The notes: generated by a model not told the origin, from the letters alone. A DNA stretch of 64,000 nt from Arthrobacter sp. Leaf69 (GCF_001422645.1 NZ_LMLR01000010.1:651060-715059), one strand, 5' to 3'; positions 35,932 through 44,382 are shown, numbered from the stretch's first letter. Program-made: numbers and translations.

Positions 35932-37899
35932 GTGCCCAATTCACCCCGCACCCCATCGCACCGGGAGGACCGCGGCCCCGTGAACACCCAGCGCGTCCTC
36001 AGCGGGCGCTATGAGCTGGGTGAGCTGATCGGACGCGGCGGCATGGCCGACGTCTTCCGCGGCCTGGACACGCGTCTAGGACGCACTGTGGCGGTCAAAC
36101 TGCTGCGTCCGGACCTGGCCAGGGACCCCCAGTTCCAGGCCAGGTTTAAACGCGAGGCGCAGGCAGTGGCCGCGCTGAACCATCCCTCGATCGTTGCCAT
36201 CTACGACACCGGGGACCACGCCGTCCCTGGGGACCACGAAGACACCGTCCGGGTGCCGTACATCGTGATGGAATTCGTCTCCGGGAAGACAATCCGGGAC
36301 ATGATCAGGGCCAAAGACGTCAGCATCGACCAGGCGATCGACTTCACGCTGGGCGTGCTCGCCGCCTTGGACTACAGCCACAAAGCCGGCATTGTCCACC
36401 GCGACATCAAACCGGCCAACGTGATGTTCTGCCCGGAATCCAACAGCGTGAAGGTCATGGACTTCGGGATTGCCCGAGCCATGGCGGACTCCGCCGCCAC
36501 CATGACCCAGACACAGGCCGTGGTGGGGACCGCCCAATACCTCTCCCCGGAACAGGCCCGCGGCGAGACTGTTGACGCCCGGAGCGATCTCTATTCGGCA
36601 GGCTGCCTTCTCTACGAGATGCTTGCCGGCAGACCGCCCTTCATCGGCGACAGCCCGGTTTCCGTGGCCTACCAGCACGTGCGCGAGATCCCGGAACTGG
36701 TGAGCAGCCTGAACCCGGATGTCTCCGAGGCGCTGGACAGCGTGCTGATGAAGGCGCTGCAGAAGAACCGCGCGGACCGCTTCCAGGACGCCGCAGCATT
36801 CCGCCGTGCCCTCCGGGCCGCGCGGAGCGGCGTCGGAGTGGTCCCCCCGGCGGCCAGCGAAGCGGCGACCGATCCCCAGGACACGGTTCCGACGCCGGAT
36901 ACCGCCCCGACGGCGGCTTTCTCGGTTACCGGCGCCAAGTTCCTCGACGAAAATCCGACCGGCCGGCTACGTCCCGCGCTGGAGGACCCGGCCGATGATG
37001 ACAACGCGCTGACGGCGCAGGGCGACGTCTACGGTGCCGAGGATACCGGCAGCCTTCCGCTGGTCCTGCCTCCCGAACGCGAGGACACCCCGCGTCAGAA
37101 GTCCCGCCGTCGGACGTGGATTGCCACCTTGGTGATCCTCACCGTCCTGGTGTTGGCAGGAGGCGGCCTGTGGCTTTACAACATGATGAACCAGGCGCCG
37201 CCGCCCGTGGCCAAGGTGCTGGTGCCGTCGGTGACGTCGCTGACCGAGACTGAAGCGCTCCAGAGGCTCTACAATGCGGGGCTGAAACCGCAGCTCAGCC
37301 GGCTGCAGCACGAGACCATCGCCAAGGGCGTGGCCGTGGGCACTGTCCCGGCCGAGGGGAGCTCACTGGATCCGAACTCGGATATCACCCTCAATATCTC
37401 CGAAGGCCCCAGTGTCATCGCCATCCCCGCGGACCTGCCCGGGCGCACCGAGGCGGCCGCCCGTGATGTGTTGCGCCAGAAAGGACTCGCCGGAGCACCG
37501 GGGACCACCATGGCCAACAGCCCCACGGTCCCGGCCGGGATCGTGATCACGACCAAACCGGCACCGGGTCAGAACGTGGCACCGGGCAGCACGGTGGAAA
37601 TTATCGTGTCCACCGGCAAGGTGGCCGTTCCGCAGCTGGTTGGCCTCCCGCGCGCGGACGCTGAGGCCGCGCTGAAGGCTCTGGGCCTTGGCATGAACGC
37701 CACGGACGTCGAGAACTCCCAGGTGGAACCGGGAAAGGTCACTGGACAGGCCGACGCTGCGGAGTCGCTGGTGGAACAAGGCAAAACCGTCGCCGTGACA
37801 GTTGCCAAGGCTCCCGCGCCTCCGCCGTCCCCAAGCCCCACCCCCACGCCGACCCCGACGTCCACCAGGGGCGACAACGACCGGGACCGCAACAACTAA
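35932..37899 (+). CDS. pknB: Ser/Thr protein kinase PknB with PASTA repeats
   Basis: A 655-residue kinase. The catalytic domain has I-G-R-G-G-M-A-D-V-F, V-A-V-K-L-L, H-R-D-I-K-P-A-N-V-M-F and T-Q-A-V-V-G-T-A-Q-Y-L-S-P-E. One membrane helix (about residues 397-419) is followed by three PASTA units that bind muropeptides or lipid II in homologues, and a Pro/Ser/Thr-rich tail. GTG 35932 is given, but GTG 35980 (M-N-T-Q-R-V-L-S-G-R-Y-E-L), preceded by GGGAGG, is equally plausible and closer to typical kinase N-termini. It is the last gene of the operon and convergent with pabA. Confidence 0.93.
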   Translation: MPNSPRTPSHREDRGPVNTQRVLSGRYELGELIGRGGMADVFRGLDTRLGRTVAVKLLRPDLARDPQFQARFKREAQAVAALNHPSIVAIYDTGDHAVPGDHEDTVRVPYIVMEFVSGKTIRDMIRAKDVSIDQAIDFTLGVLAALDYSHKAGIVHRDIKPANVMFCPESNSVKVMDFGIARAMADSAATMTQTQAVVGTAQYLSPEQARGETVDARSDLYSAGCLLYEMLAGRPPFIGDSPVSVAYQHVREIPELVSSLNPDVSEALDSVLMKALQKNRADRFQDAAAFRRALRAARSGVGVVPPAASEAATDPQDTVPTPDTAPTAAFSVTGAKFLDENPTGRLRPALEDPADDDNALTAQGDVYGAEDTGSLPLVLPPEREDTPRQKSRRRTWIATLVILTVLVLAGGGLWLYNMMNQAPPPVAKVLVPSVTSLTETEALQRLYNAGLKPQLSRLQHETIAKGVAVGTVPAEGSSLDPNSDITLNISEGPSVIAIPADLPGRTEAAARDVLRQKGLAGAPGTTMANSPTVPAGIVITTKPAPGQNVAPGSTVEIIVSTGKVAVPQLVGLPRADAEAALKALGLGMNATDVENSQVEPGKVTGQADAAESLVEQGKTVAVTVAKAPAPPPSPSPTPTPTPTSTRGDNDRDRNN

Positions 37900-37922
37900 G
37901 TCTCCCTTGGCGGGCGTCCCCG

Positions 37923-38564
37923 CTAGTGCTTGATGAGCGGGCTCAGCGCCGAGGCGCGCTGCGCCGCGCCGGCCATGCCCAGGGACTCGAGCCAGTTGCC
38001 GAGCATTTGGTAGCCGCCTTCCGTGAGCACCGACTCCGGGTGGAACTGCACCCCGCAGAGGGGCGCGGTGCGGTGTTGGAGGCCCATAACAACGCCGCTC
38101 GCCGTCTCGGCGGTGATCTCCAGGACCTCCGGGATGCTCTCCCGGACGGCAGCGAGGGAGTGGTAGCGGGTCGCCGTGAAGGGCGACGGCAGCCCGGCAA
38201 AGACACTGCCGCCGCGGTGCTCCACGAGGGACGTTTTACCGTGCATTAGCTCGGGCGCGTGCGTGACTGTTCCGCCGTAGGCCTCGGCCAGCGCCTGGTG
38301 GCCCAGGCAGACACCCAACATCGGTTTGTTGTGGCGGCCGCACCACTTGATCAGCTCGATGCAGACCCCCGCCCCGGCGGGGTTTCCGGGACCCGGGGAG
38401 ATGAGGACGCCGTCGCGCACTTCTGCGAGCTCGATCGCCTCGGCCAGGGTGACGTCGTCGTTGCGGACCACCGTGGTCTCCGCACCGAGTTCCTGGAGAT
38501 ATCCCACCAGGGTGTACACAAAGCTGTCGTAGTTGTCGACGACGAGGATTTTGGTTGTGCTCAT
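37923..38564 (-). CDS. pabA: Class I glutamine amidotransferase, PabA/TrpG type
   Basis: A 213-residue glutaminase subunit of aminodeoxychorismate or anthranilate synthase. The nucleophile cysteine lies in G-V-C-L-G-H-Q-A and the His-Glu pair in V-Q-F-H-P-E-S; V-D-N-Y-D-S-F-V-Y starts the domain. It supplies ammonia for p-aminobenzoate (folate) or tryptophan synthesis; the position beside pknB and crgA is conserved in actinobacteria and usually annotated pabA. The partner synthase is not in the window. ATG 38564 overlaps the stop of the 55-residue membrane peptide. Confidence 0.88.
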   Translation of the reverse strand: MSTTKILVVDNYDSFVYTLVGYLQELGAETTVVRNDDVTLAEAIELAEVRDGVLISPGPGNPAGAGVCIELIKWCGRHNKPMLGVCLGHQALAEAYGGTVTHAPELMHGKTSLVEHRGGSVFAGLPSPFTATRYHSLAAVRESIPEVLEITAETASGVVMGLQHRTAPLCGVQFHPESVLTEGGYQMLGNWLESLGMAGAAQRASALSPLIKH

Positions 38565-38728
38565 GGCCTTGCTGAACCAATCGTTGAATCAGTGAACTGG
38601 GTGAATTGTGCCATCCAGGGAAAAAGGAACTGAACCATCAATACCAGCACGCCTGCGGCCAACACCAGCGCGGTGGCAATGCGAAGCCACAGGGGACCGG
38701 GCAAATGCCGGAAGATCCAGGCGTACAC
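38561..38728 (-). CDS. Small membrane peptide (55 residues) between sortase and pabA
   Basis: The GTG at 38728 starts 3 nt after the sortase stop and follows GGGGAGG eight bases upstream. The product begins V-Y-A-W-I-F-R-H-L-P-G-P-L-W-L-R and has one strong membrane helix (about residues 16-38, A-T-A-L-V-L-A-A-G-V-L-V-L-M-V). A Ser/Thr-rich end follows. Its stop overlaps the pabA ATG by 4 nt (ATGA). Tight coupling on both sides and a good ribosome site argue that it is real. No function is known; it may be a partner of sortase or CrgA. Confidence 0.8.
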   Translation of the reverse strand: MYAWIFRHLPGPLWLRIATALVLAAGVLVLMVQFLFPWMAQFTQFTDSTIGSARP

Positions 38729-38731
38729 GGC

Positions 38732-39493
38732 TTAGCCCTCCCCGGAGGCGCGTTGGACCTGGCCGGCGATCTCCGGCGGGGGACCCGCCGACGTCGGTTG
38801 CCAGTGTTCCAGCAGCGAGTAGGCGACGATCCGTTCCTGGGAGCCGAACCGCGGATTGCAGCTGGTCATCGTGAAGTAGCGCTCCGTGGGGGTGGCCACC
38901 GGCTGCGTCGGCACCGGGAGCAGGACGTCCGTCCTGGCCGGAAGGACAACTTCGCTGTTCCGGAAGCTGTACACGTAGTAGCCGTCACGGGTCTGGATGT
39001 AGATCCGGTCCCCGGGAACCAGGGCGTCGATGTTGTCCAGGACCGCTCCATGGGTCTGCCGGTGGCCCGCCACCGCCACGTTGCCCACGGCGCCCGGCAT
39101 GGCGGTTCCCTCATAATGCCCCAGACCGAGTGAGTCCAGCACGGCCGGGGTGGTTCCCTGGATCAGGGGCCGGGTGTAATCCGCACCGAACCTCGGAACA
39201 TAGACAATGCCGATCGTCGAGCCCGCACCGGGTTCCGCGGCGACCTTCGGCAAACCGTGGTCGGTATCGGATGAGCCGGCGGGCGCAGCCGGGAGGTCAC
39301 GGGCGAATTCGCTGATGACGGCACGCTGCCGGACATCCGCTGCCAGGTTGGTCCACCACAGCTGCCAGGCGATAAAGAGGAGCACGACTACGCCGGCGGT
39401 GATGAGCAGCTCACCCAGTACCTGGACGATGCGGAAGGAAATTCCGGCGCGGCGGGTCGACCCGGCAGCGGAATTCTCCTGCAGCTGCAGCAC
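38732..39493 (-). CDS. srtE: Class E sortase
   Basis: A 253-residue transpeptidase with an N-terminal signal anchor (about residues 22-45). The catalytic histidine is in V-A-G-H-R-Q-T-H-G, the cysteine in T-M-T-S-C-N-P and the arginine in R-F-G-S-Q-E-R. Class E sortases are actinobacterial housekeeping enzymes that anchor proteins with LAxTG sorting signals. No sorting-signal protein is encoded nearby. The start is GTG 39493. It is divergent from crgA and followed by the small membrane peptide and pabA. Confidence 0.9.
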   Translation of the reverse strand: MLQLQENSAAGSTRRAGISFRIVQVLGELLITAGVVVLLFIAWQLWWTNLAADVRQRAVISEFARDLPAAPAGSSDTDHGLPKVAAEPGAGSTIGIVYVPRFGADYTRPLIQGTTPAVLDSLGLGHYEGTAMPGAVGNVAVAGHRQTHGAVLDNIDALVPGDRIYIQTRDGYYVYSFRNSEVVLPARTDVLLPVPTQPVATPTERYFTMTSCNPRFGSQERIVAYSLLEHWQPTSAGPPPEIAGQVQRASGEG

Positions 39494-39667
39494 GTGGCCT
39501 CTCCTCCCGGACGTTCGCGGCGGACACCACTGTGGCCTGAACTACAGCTAGAATTGGCTCCGAATAAGAACTCAACCATGACCAAGAGCGCGCTGACCGC
39601 CGGTGGATTCCTCTTGCAGGATATCAAGCCAGGGTCCCGCTCCTGTTCCAGCCGTCTAGGAGGACCC

Positions 39668-39922
39668 GTGCCCGAGTCAAAGCGCCGCAAAAAGGCGAAC
39701 CACGCAACGCCGCAGACTTCCGCCGCGCAGGCCTACAAACCCAACCCGGTCTGGTTCAAACCGGTGATGTTCGGTCTGATGATCATCGGCCTCCTGTGGA
39801 TCATCACGTTCTACATCAGCGAAGGCACCCTTCCTGTCGCCGCCTGGGGATCCGCGAACATCATTGCCGGCTTTGGGATCGCCATCATCGGCTTCCTGAT
39901 GACCACCCGCTGGCGCTCCTGA
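39668..39922 (+). CDS. crgA: Cell division protein CrgA
   Basis: An 84-residue protein with a basic N-terminus (S-K-R-R-K-K) and two membrane helices (about residues 28-50 and 60-80). The W-F-K-P-V-M-F-G-L-M-I-I-G-L-L-W segment is characteristic of CrgA. It recruits or regulates septal peptidoglycan enzymes and FtsZ in actinobacteria. GTG 39668 follows AGGAGG at ideal spacing. TAGAAT at 39549-39554 is a candidate -10. Confidence 0.93.
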   Translation: MPESKRRKKANHATPQTSAAQAYKPNPVWFKPVMFGLMIIGLLWIITFYISEGTLPVAAWGSANIIAGFGIAIIGFLMTTRWRS

Positions 39923-39940
39923 CACCAGCAGCAACAGATG

Positions 39941-39972
39941 AAAGGCCGGTACACCGCGGGTGCCGGCCTTTT
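39941..39972 (+). terminator. Intrinsic terminator after crgA
   Basis: AAAGGCCGG (39941-39949) pairs with CCGGCCTTTT (39963-39972) around a 13-base loop, ending in a T-run. Confidence 0.8.
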
Positions 39973-40032
39973 GCGTTAACTCGAGGCCCTGACGGGCCGA
40001 TAATGCAGGGACATACGAGCGAAGGAACCTCA

Positions 40033-40638
40033 ATGGATGCGGCAGTAACCGGTGCGGTAATCGGCGACGACGGCCTGGCACGGCCCCCGTGGGCGGCGGT
40101 TGATCCGAGGCTGCGCGAGTACTACGACACCGAGTGGGGGTTGCCGGTCCGCGATGAACAGGGACTGTACGAGCGCATCAGCCTCGAGGCGTTCCAGGCC
40201 GGCCTGTCCTGGGCCACGATCTTGCGGAAACGGCCGGCGTTCCGCGCCGCCTTCCACGATTTCCATCCCGACACTGTCGCCGCTTACACGGACGCGGATG
40301 TTGACCGTCTCCTCCTCGACGCCGGCATCGTTCGCAACCGACTGAAGATCCGGGCCGCCATCACCAACGCCCAGGCCACCATTGCGCTGAGGGACGACGG
40401 CGGACTGGTTGACTTCGTCTGGGCCTTCCAACCGGAGTCCACGCCCAGCCCAACCTCGCACGAAGAAATTCCCACCAGCTCCGCGGAGTCCATTGCCCTG
40501 TCCAAAGCCCTGCGGAAAAGGGGTTTCGCGTTCGTCGGGCCCACCACGATGTTTGCCCTGATGGAAGCGATCGGCATGATCGACACGCACCTGCTCGACA
40601 GCCACCGGCGGGGCACCTCAGGCATCTGGCCCCGCTGA
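40033..40638 (+). CDS. tag: DNA-3-methyladenine glycosylase I, Tag-like, lacking zinc ligands
   Basis: A 201-residue glycosylase excising 3-methyladenine from alkylated DNA. Y-D-T-E-W-G-L-P, Q-A-G-L-S-W-A-T-I-L-R-K-R, D-F-V-W-A-F, E-I-P-T-S and S-K-A-L-R-K-R-G-F-x-F-V-G match E. coli Tag, including the glutamate of L-E-x-x-Q-A-G-L-S-W. The zinc-snap residues of E. coli Tag (N-terminal C-x-W, the His of H-D-N-E-W, and C-terminal His and Cys) are replaced by P-P-W, Tyr and D/S residues. Fold and base pocket look intact. ATG 40033 has GAAGGAA upstream and GATAAT (39999-40004) as a possible -10. Confidence 0.88.
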   Translation: MDAAVTGAVIGDDGLARPPWAAVDPRLREYYDTEWGLPVRDEQGLYERISLEAFQAGLSWATILRKRPAFRAAFHDFHPDTVAAYTDADVDRLLLDAGIVRNRLKIRAAITNAQATIALRDDGGLVDFVWAFQPESTPSPTSHEEIPTSSAESIALSKALRKRGFAFVGPTTMFALMEAIGMIDTHLLDSHRRGTSGIWPR

Positions 40639-41777
40639 CGCCGCACTCCTGGGCACACGTGTGCACAACTACGCCCAGAGTTATCCACAGTGTGGATAAC
40701 TCCAGGAGCCTTTACCCCCGCGGGTCCAGCGTTCCCGCGCGTGGTGGCCCCCGTCAACGGATCCGCCGCAAGTTCTTCCGTGGACTTTCACGGGCGTGAG
40801 TTATTAACAGTGTGGATTCCCTGTGGATAAGTTCAGTGGCGGAACGCCGGCACCGGATTCGTCATCCGCAGCGCGCGATTTCCGGGTGGGTTCGCTCCAC
40901 TTGTGCTCCGTGGCCGGGTTATCCACTTAACAACACTCCGGTACCCACAACTTATCCACAGGTGGGGATAACCGTCCGATGCGAATGCTCCGGACACACT
41001 ACTCAGGCCTTCTGGCGGCAATTTTGCCGGAAAAACTTGGAGCAACAAGTTATTAACACTGTGAACAACCCTGTTGAAATCAGATTTGAGCCCTGCGCCA
41101 GGATCGTCGCGGAGCGAGCGGCCCCGCCGCTTTCCCCACAGTCCGCCGCGCGGTCGCTGGCTGGCTGCGTTCTCCGACCGGGGTTGTCCACTTAACCACA
41201 GGGTCGCCCACAGGAGTTTTCCACAATTGTGGAGATCCTGGAGGGCGCCAGCCGGAAATCGCCAGTTGTGGCCCTCAGATCAGGGACGATGGCATGAACT
41301 ACAGGCATGTAAGTTACCAACAGTGTGGATAACACCTGTGGACAACTTTCTGCGCGTCCGCACGCAGTGCCTCTTTTGGGCCGCGAAGGAGCTTGGTGGC
41401 CGCCACGCGGAAGGATGCGCAGGGCACGATGTGCTGTGGATAACAGGCAATGGCTGTGGGTAACGGTTTCGCCCGCGGCGCGCCCGGGCCTTTAGGCGTC
41501 TGGAGGAGGCCCCGCGAGTCTGCCCCGGCCCGACGCTCCAGCCCAGTTGCTTCCACCCTCACGCCGGGGTATCTGCGGCATTCCGGGGTTCTCACAAGCT
41601 GCCGCGTCTTCAAACAGCGAGCAACTGGGCAGGAACGTCGTAACGGGGGCGGGGAACGGATGGGGAAGTGCCCACGAGGGCCTGGTGCCCGCACGGAAGG
41701 GTCCCGTGGTCAGCGGCGCCAGCGAAGGACCTTAAGGTGCCACGAGCGGCGGGGCGCCGGTAGGGAAGGTCGCAGGG
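40639..41777. other. 1.1-kb gene-free region with a DnaA-box cluster
   Basis: No convincing coding frame on either strand. The left 830 bases (40681-41464) hold seven perfect TTATCCACA or TTGTCCACA boxes: 40681 (+), 40691 (-), 40822 (-), 40952 (+), 41324 (-), 41337 (-) and 41436 (-). At least eight near matches are also present (for example 40919, 40963, 41060, 41184, 41192, 41217, 41456). Four inverted pairs share a single-base spacer, at 40681-40699, 40801-40819, 41050-41068 and 41314-41332. The last 300 bases (41465-41777) show no boxes and nothing else recognisable. It lies about 16 kb from dnaA. Confidence 0.8.
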
Positions 41778-42659
41778 TCAGGTGCTGGCGACGCGGAGGG
41801 CCGAGACTGCGATCAGCAGGACCAAAACCAGCACCAGGCCGCCGGCCTGCAGCAGGCCCTGACGCGGTCCGCGGGGCGTGTAGGCCAGGACGGCCGCACA
41901 CAGTGCACCTGTGACCGCACCACCAAGGTGGGCCTGCCAGGCGATCGATGGCACCACGAAGCCGATGACGCCATTAATAATGATCAGCACCCAGAGCTGC
42001 CGGGTATCGCCGCCGCGGCGCCGCTGGACCACCAGCATGGCACCGAAAAGCCCGAAGATAGCGCCCGAAGCTCCTACAACACCGCTCAGCGGCTGGCCCG
42101 GGACGTACGCAGGCGTCAACAGGAGGTAGCCGACTGATCCGCCGAGGGCCGACAGCAAATACACCGCGAGGAAACGGATTCGTCCCAGGAGCGGCTCAAG
42201 CGCCTGGCCAAACATCCACAGCATGTACATGTTGAGCACGATGTGGAGGATGAAACCCTGGGAATGCAGGAAAGCCGACGTCACCATCCGCCAGGGTTCG
42301 AAGACCCCGTACTCCGGGGAGGCATAGACCGTGGCAAAGGCCAGGTTTTGGTAGATCCCGTCGTTGGGAATCAGCCACTGGAAAACAAAGACCAGGGCAC
42401 AGAGGGCGATGAGGGTATAGGTGACCACGGGCTTGCCGGTGGTCACGGTGCCGCCGTAGACGGTCTTGACGTCCGGCGTCGTACGTTTTGTTTCGTTGAC
42501 ACAGTCAACGCACTGGAATCCGACGGCGGCCGCCCGCTGGCAGTCGGGGCACGCAGGGCGCCCGCACCGCTGGCAACGCACATAGGCGGGCCGGTCCGGG
42601 TGCCGGGGGCACACCGGGATCTGCGCGGACGGCTCTGCCGCCGGAATTCCGTAGCTCAT
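41778..42659 (-). CDS. Rhomboid family intramembrane serine protease with zinc-ribbon N-terminus
   Basis: A 293-residue protein. The first 55 residues contain a Cys/His-rich B-box-like ribbon (C-P-R-H-P-D-R-P, C-Q-R-C-G-R-P-A-C-P-D-C, C-V-D-C). Six or seven membrane helices follow, with catalytic serine in G-A-S-G-A-I-F-G, histidine in W-Q-A-H-L-G-G and the oxyanion-region asparagine in H-I-V-L-N-M-Y. It cleaves membrane proteins within the bilayer; the substrate is unknown. The gene order gyrA-cyclophilin-rhomboid is common in actinobacteria. Confidence 0.92.
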   Translation of the reverse strand: MSYGIPAAEPSAQIPVCPRHPDRPAYVRCQRCGRPACPDCQRAAAVGFQCVDCVNETKRTTPDVKTVYGGTVTTGKPVVTYTLIALCALVFVFQWLIPNDGIYQNLAFATVYASPEYGVFEPWRMVTSAFLHSQGFILHIVLNMYMLWMFGQALEPLLGRIRFLAVYLLSALGGSVGYLLLTPAYVPGQPLSGVVGASGAIFGLFGAMLVVQRRRGGDTRQLWVLIIINGVIGFVVPSIAWQAHLGGAVTGALCAAVLAYTPRGPRQGLLQAGGLVLVLVLLIAVSALRVAST

Positions 42660-42668
42660 GCGCTGGGG

Positions 42669-43214
42669 TTAGAGCTTTTCTACGCTGATGCTCTTGATGG
42701 TGACGTCCTCGACCGGGCGGTCGCCCATTCCGGTGCGGACACCTTCAATGGCGTCAACGACCTTCTTGGAGTCATCGTCCGCCACTTCGCCGAAGATGCT
42801 GTGCTTGCCCTGCAGCCAGCCGGTGGGAATGGTGGTGATGAAGAACTGCGAGCCGTTGGTGCCGCGGCCCATCTGGATGCCGGCGTTCGCCATGGCCAGT
42901 TTGTACGGTTCGTTGAAGGTCAGTTCCGGGTGGATCTCGTCGTCGAACTTGTAGCCCGGTCCGCCCACGCCACGGCCCAGGGGATCGCCCGCCTGGATCA
43001 TGAAGTCCTTGATGATGCGGTGGAAGATGGTGCCGTCATACAGCGGCGTCCCGGTCTTGTCCTCGCCGGACTCCGGGTGGGTCCAGGCCTTCTCGCCCGT
43101 GGCCAGGCCGACGAAGTTGTCGACGGTCTTGGGGGCGTGGTTGCCGAAGAGGTTGACGACAATGTCGCCCATGCTCGTGTGGATGGTTGCTTTTGCGGTT
43201 GCGATGGCAGTCAT
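42669..43214 (-). CDS. ppiA: Peptidyl-prolyl cis-trans isomerase, cyclophilin type
   Basis: A 181-residue cytoplasmic cyclophilin. The catalytic arginine lies in F-H-R-I-I-K-D-F-M-I-Q-A-G-D and the second signature is N-G-S-Q-F-F-I-T. A small insertion (G-E-K-A-W-T-H-P-E-S-G-E-D) before the active site is typical of actinobacterial PpiA. ATG 43214 is chosen; the frame extends upstream to 43289 without family similarity. It is followed by the rhomboid gene after 9 nt. Confidence 0.93.
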   Translation of the reverse strand: MTAIATAKATIHTSMGDIVVNLFGNHAPKTVDNFVGLATGEKAWTHPESGEDKTGTPLYDGTIFHRIIKDFMIQAGDPLGRGVGGPGYKFDDEIHPELTFNEPYKLAMANAGIQMGRGTNGSQFFITTIPTGWLQGKHSIFGEVADDDSKKVVDAIEGVRTGMGDRPVEDVTIKSISVEKL

Positions 43215-43368
43215 AGGCCTATTCTTCCATGGCACGCCAGTGCGCACAGGGCCCGCCCGCCAGTTCCGCGCTGGGTGAAATCCGCCCAAAATCGGCCTGA
43301 AGAATAGCCGGTGGGGTCCCGGACACGTAGGCTAACAGCAGAACCGTCACATTAATCGGGAGGTAGTT

Positions 43369-44349
43369 GTGAAGAAAACGGATCGTATTGCCCGTGAGCT
43401 GGAGTACTCGGTCAGCACAGGGGTAGAGAACGCCAAGGACTGGGCAAGCCCGCGGGTTGAGGCAGCAGTCAACTGGGCCGTTCCGCGTCTGCAGCAGGGC
43501 CTGGATACCGCTTCTCCCAAGATCCAGGAGGGGCTCAAGTCGGCGGCCTACAACCTCGCCGACAGCGTCGCGACGGTAACCCCGCGCCTCCAGGACGGGC
43601 TCGCCCACCTCGCACCAAAAATCAACGACGCCGTCGAGGGCGCCACCCCGCGCCTGCACGAAGCGCTGGACAAGGCAACCCCGGTGATCGCCAACGCCCG
43701 TGACCGGGTGGTCGTTGAATACCTGCCGAAGCTCTCGACCCAGATCGGCCAGGCGTCCGACGCCGTGCACCGCACGCTTGAGGGCGCTCCGGCCCACGTC
43801 GACGCCGTTGCGCAGAAGCTCAGTGACGCAGGGATCATCCACGCCGTCCAGGAGCAGGCGAAGACCGCTGGCAGCCACGTCAAAGTTGCTGCGAAAAAGG
43901 CTGGCAAGGCCGTCAACATCGAGGCAGCAAAGCCGCAGAAGTCCAAGCACCGCGGGTGGCTGATCTTCGGCATCATCGCCGCGGCTGCTGCCGCCGCGGC
44001 TGCCGCATGGAAGGCTTCCAAGCCGGTCGAGGATCCCTGGAAGACCCCGGCTCCCGTGACGCCCGCCCCCGTTCCGGCCACCACCGTCAACGAGGTCAAG
44101 GATTCCGTTAAGGAAGCTGCCGGCAAGGCCGGCGCGGCAACGGTCGCCGCAGCGGACGCCGTCGCGGATGTTTCGGGTGATCTCGCCAAGTCCACCGATG
44201 AGGCAGCTGACACGGCTAAGCATGCGGCGGAGGACGCCGTCGAGGACATCAAGGACGCCTCCGCCAAGGTTGCCACCGATGCGAAGACCGCGGTCCGGAA
44301 CATCGCCGCCAGCCGGAACAACGGTTCGGACAAGAACACCGGCGCCTAG
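43369..44349 (+). CDS. Membrane protein with eight 11-residue amphipathic repeats
   Basis: A 326-residue protein of unknown function. Residues 26-113 divide into eight consecutive 11-residue units of form A-x-P-(R/K)-(L/I/V)-x-x-(A/G)-(L/V)-x-x, for example A-V-P-R-L-Q-Q-G-L-D-T. This is an amphipathic hendecad pattern like LEA or apolipoprotein helices. A Lys-rich stretch precedes a single alanine-rich membrane helix (about residues 203-222), and the C-terminal 100 residues are Ala/Lys/Asp-rich helix with further A-A-D-x-A-x-D repeats. GTG 43369 follows GGGAGG. It may coat membranes or link membrane and wall; this is speculation. Confidence 0.8.
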   Translation: MKKTDRIARELEYSVSTGVENAKDWASPRVEAAVNWAVPRLQQGLDTASPKIQEGLKSAAYNLADSVATVTPRLQDGLAHLAPKINDAVEGATPRLHEALDKATPVIANARDRVVVEYLPKLSTQIGQASDAVHRTLEGAPAHVDAVAQKLSDAGIIHAVQEQAKTAGSHVKVAAKKAGKAVNIEAAKPQKSKHRGWLIFGIIAAAAAAAAAAWKASKPVEDPWKTPAPVTPAPVPATTVNEVKDSVKEAAGKAGAATVAAADAVADVSGDLAKSTDEAADTAKHAAEDAVEDIKDASAKVATDAKTAVRNIAASRNNGSDKNTGA

Positions 44350-44382
44350 AGAGCGTCCAGGTTTCCTTCGGGAAGCCGTCGA

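Noticed and set aside
34112..35956. Open frame of 614 codons on the minus strand opposite pknA
   Set aside because: Arg/Gly/Gln-rich shadow of an intact kinase gene embedded in a tightly overlapping operon.
40681..41464. The chromosomal origin itself at the 41-kb DnaA-box cluster
   Set aside because: No long AT-rich unwinding stretch, and gyrB/gyrA between here and dnaA would then run head-on; the orientation switch and conserved oriC position lie at dnaA.
41465..41777. Possible small gene or ncRNA at the right end of the gene-free region
   Set aside because: Only GC-rich frames with biased composition and no ribosome site, promoter or stable hairpin were seen.
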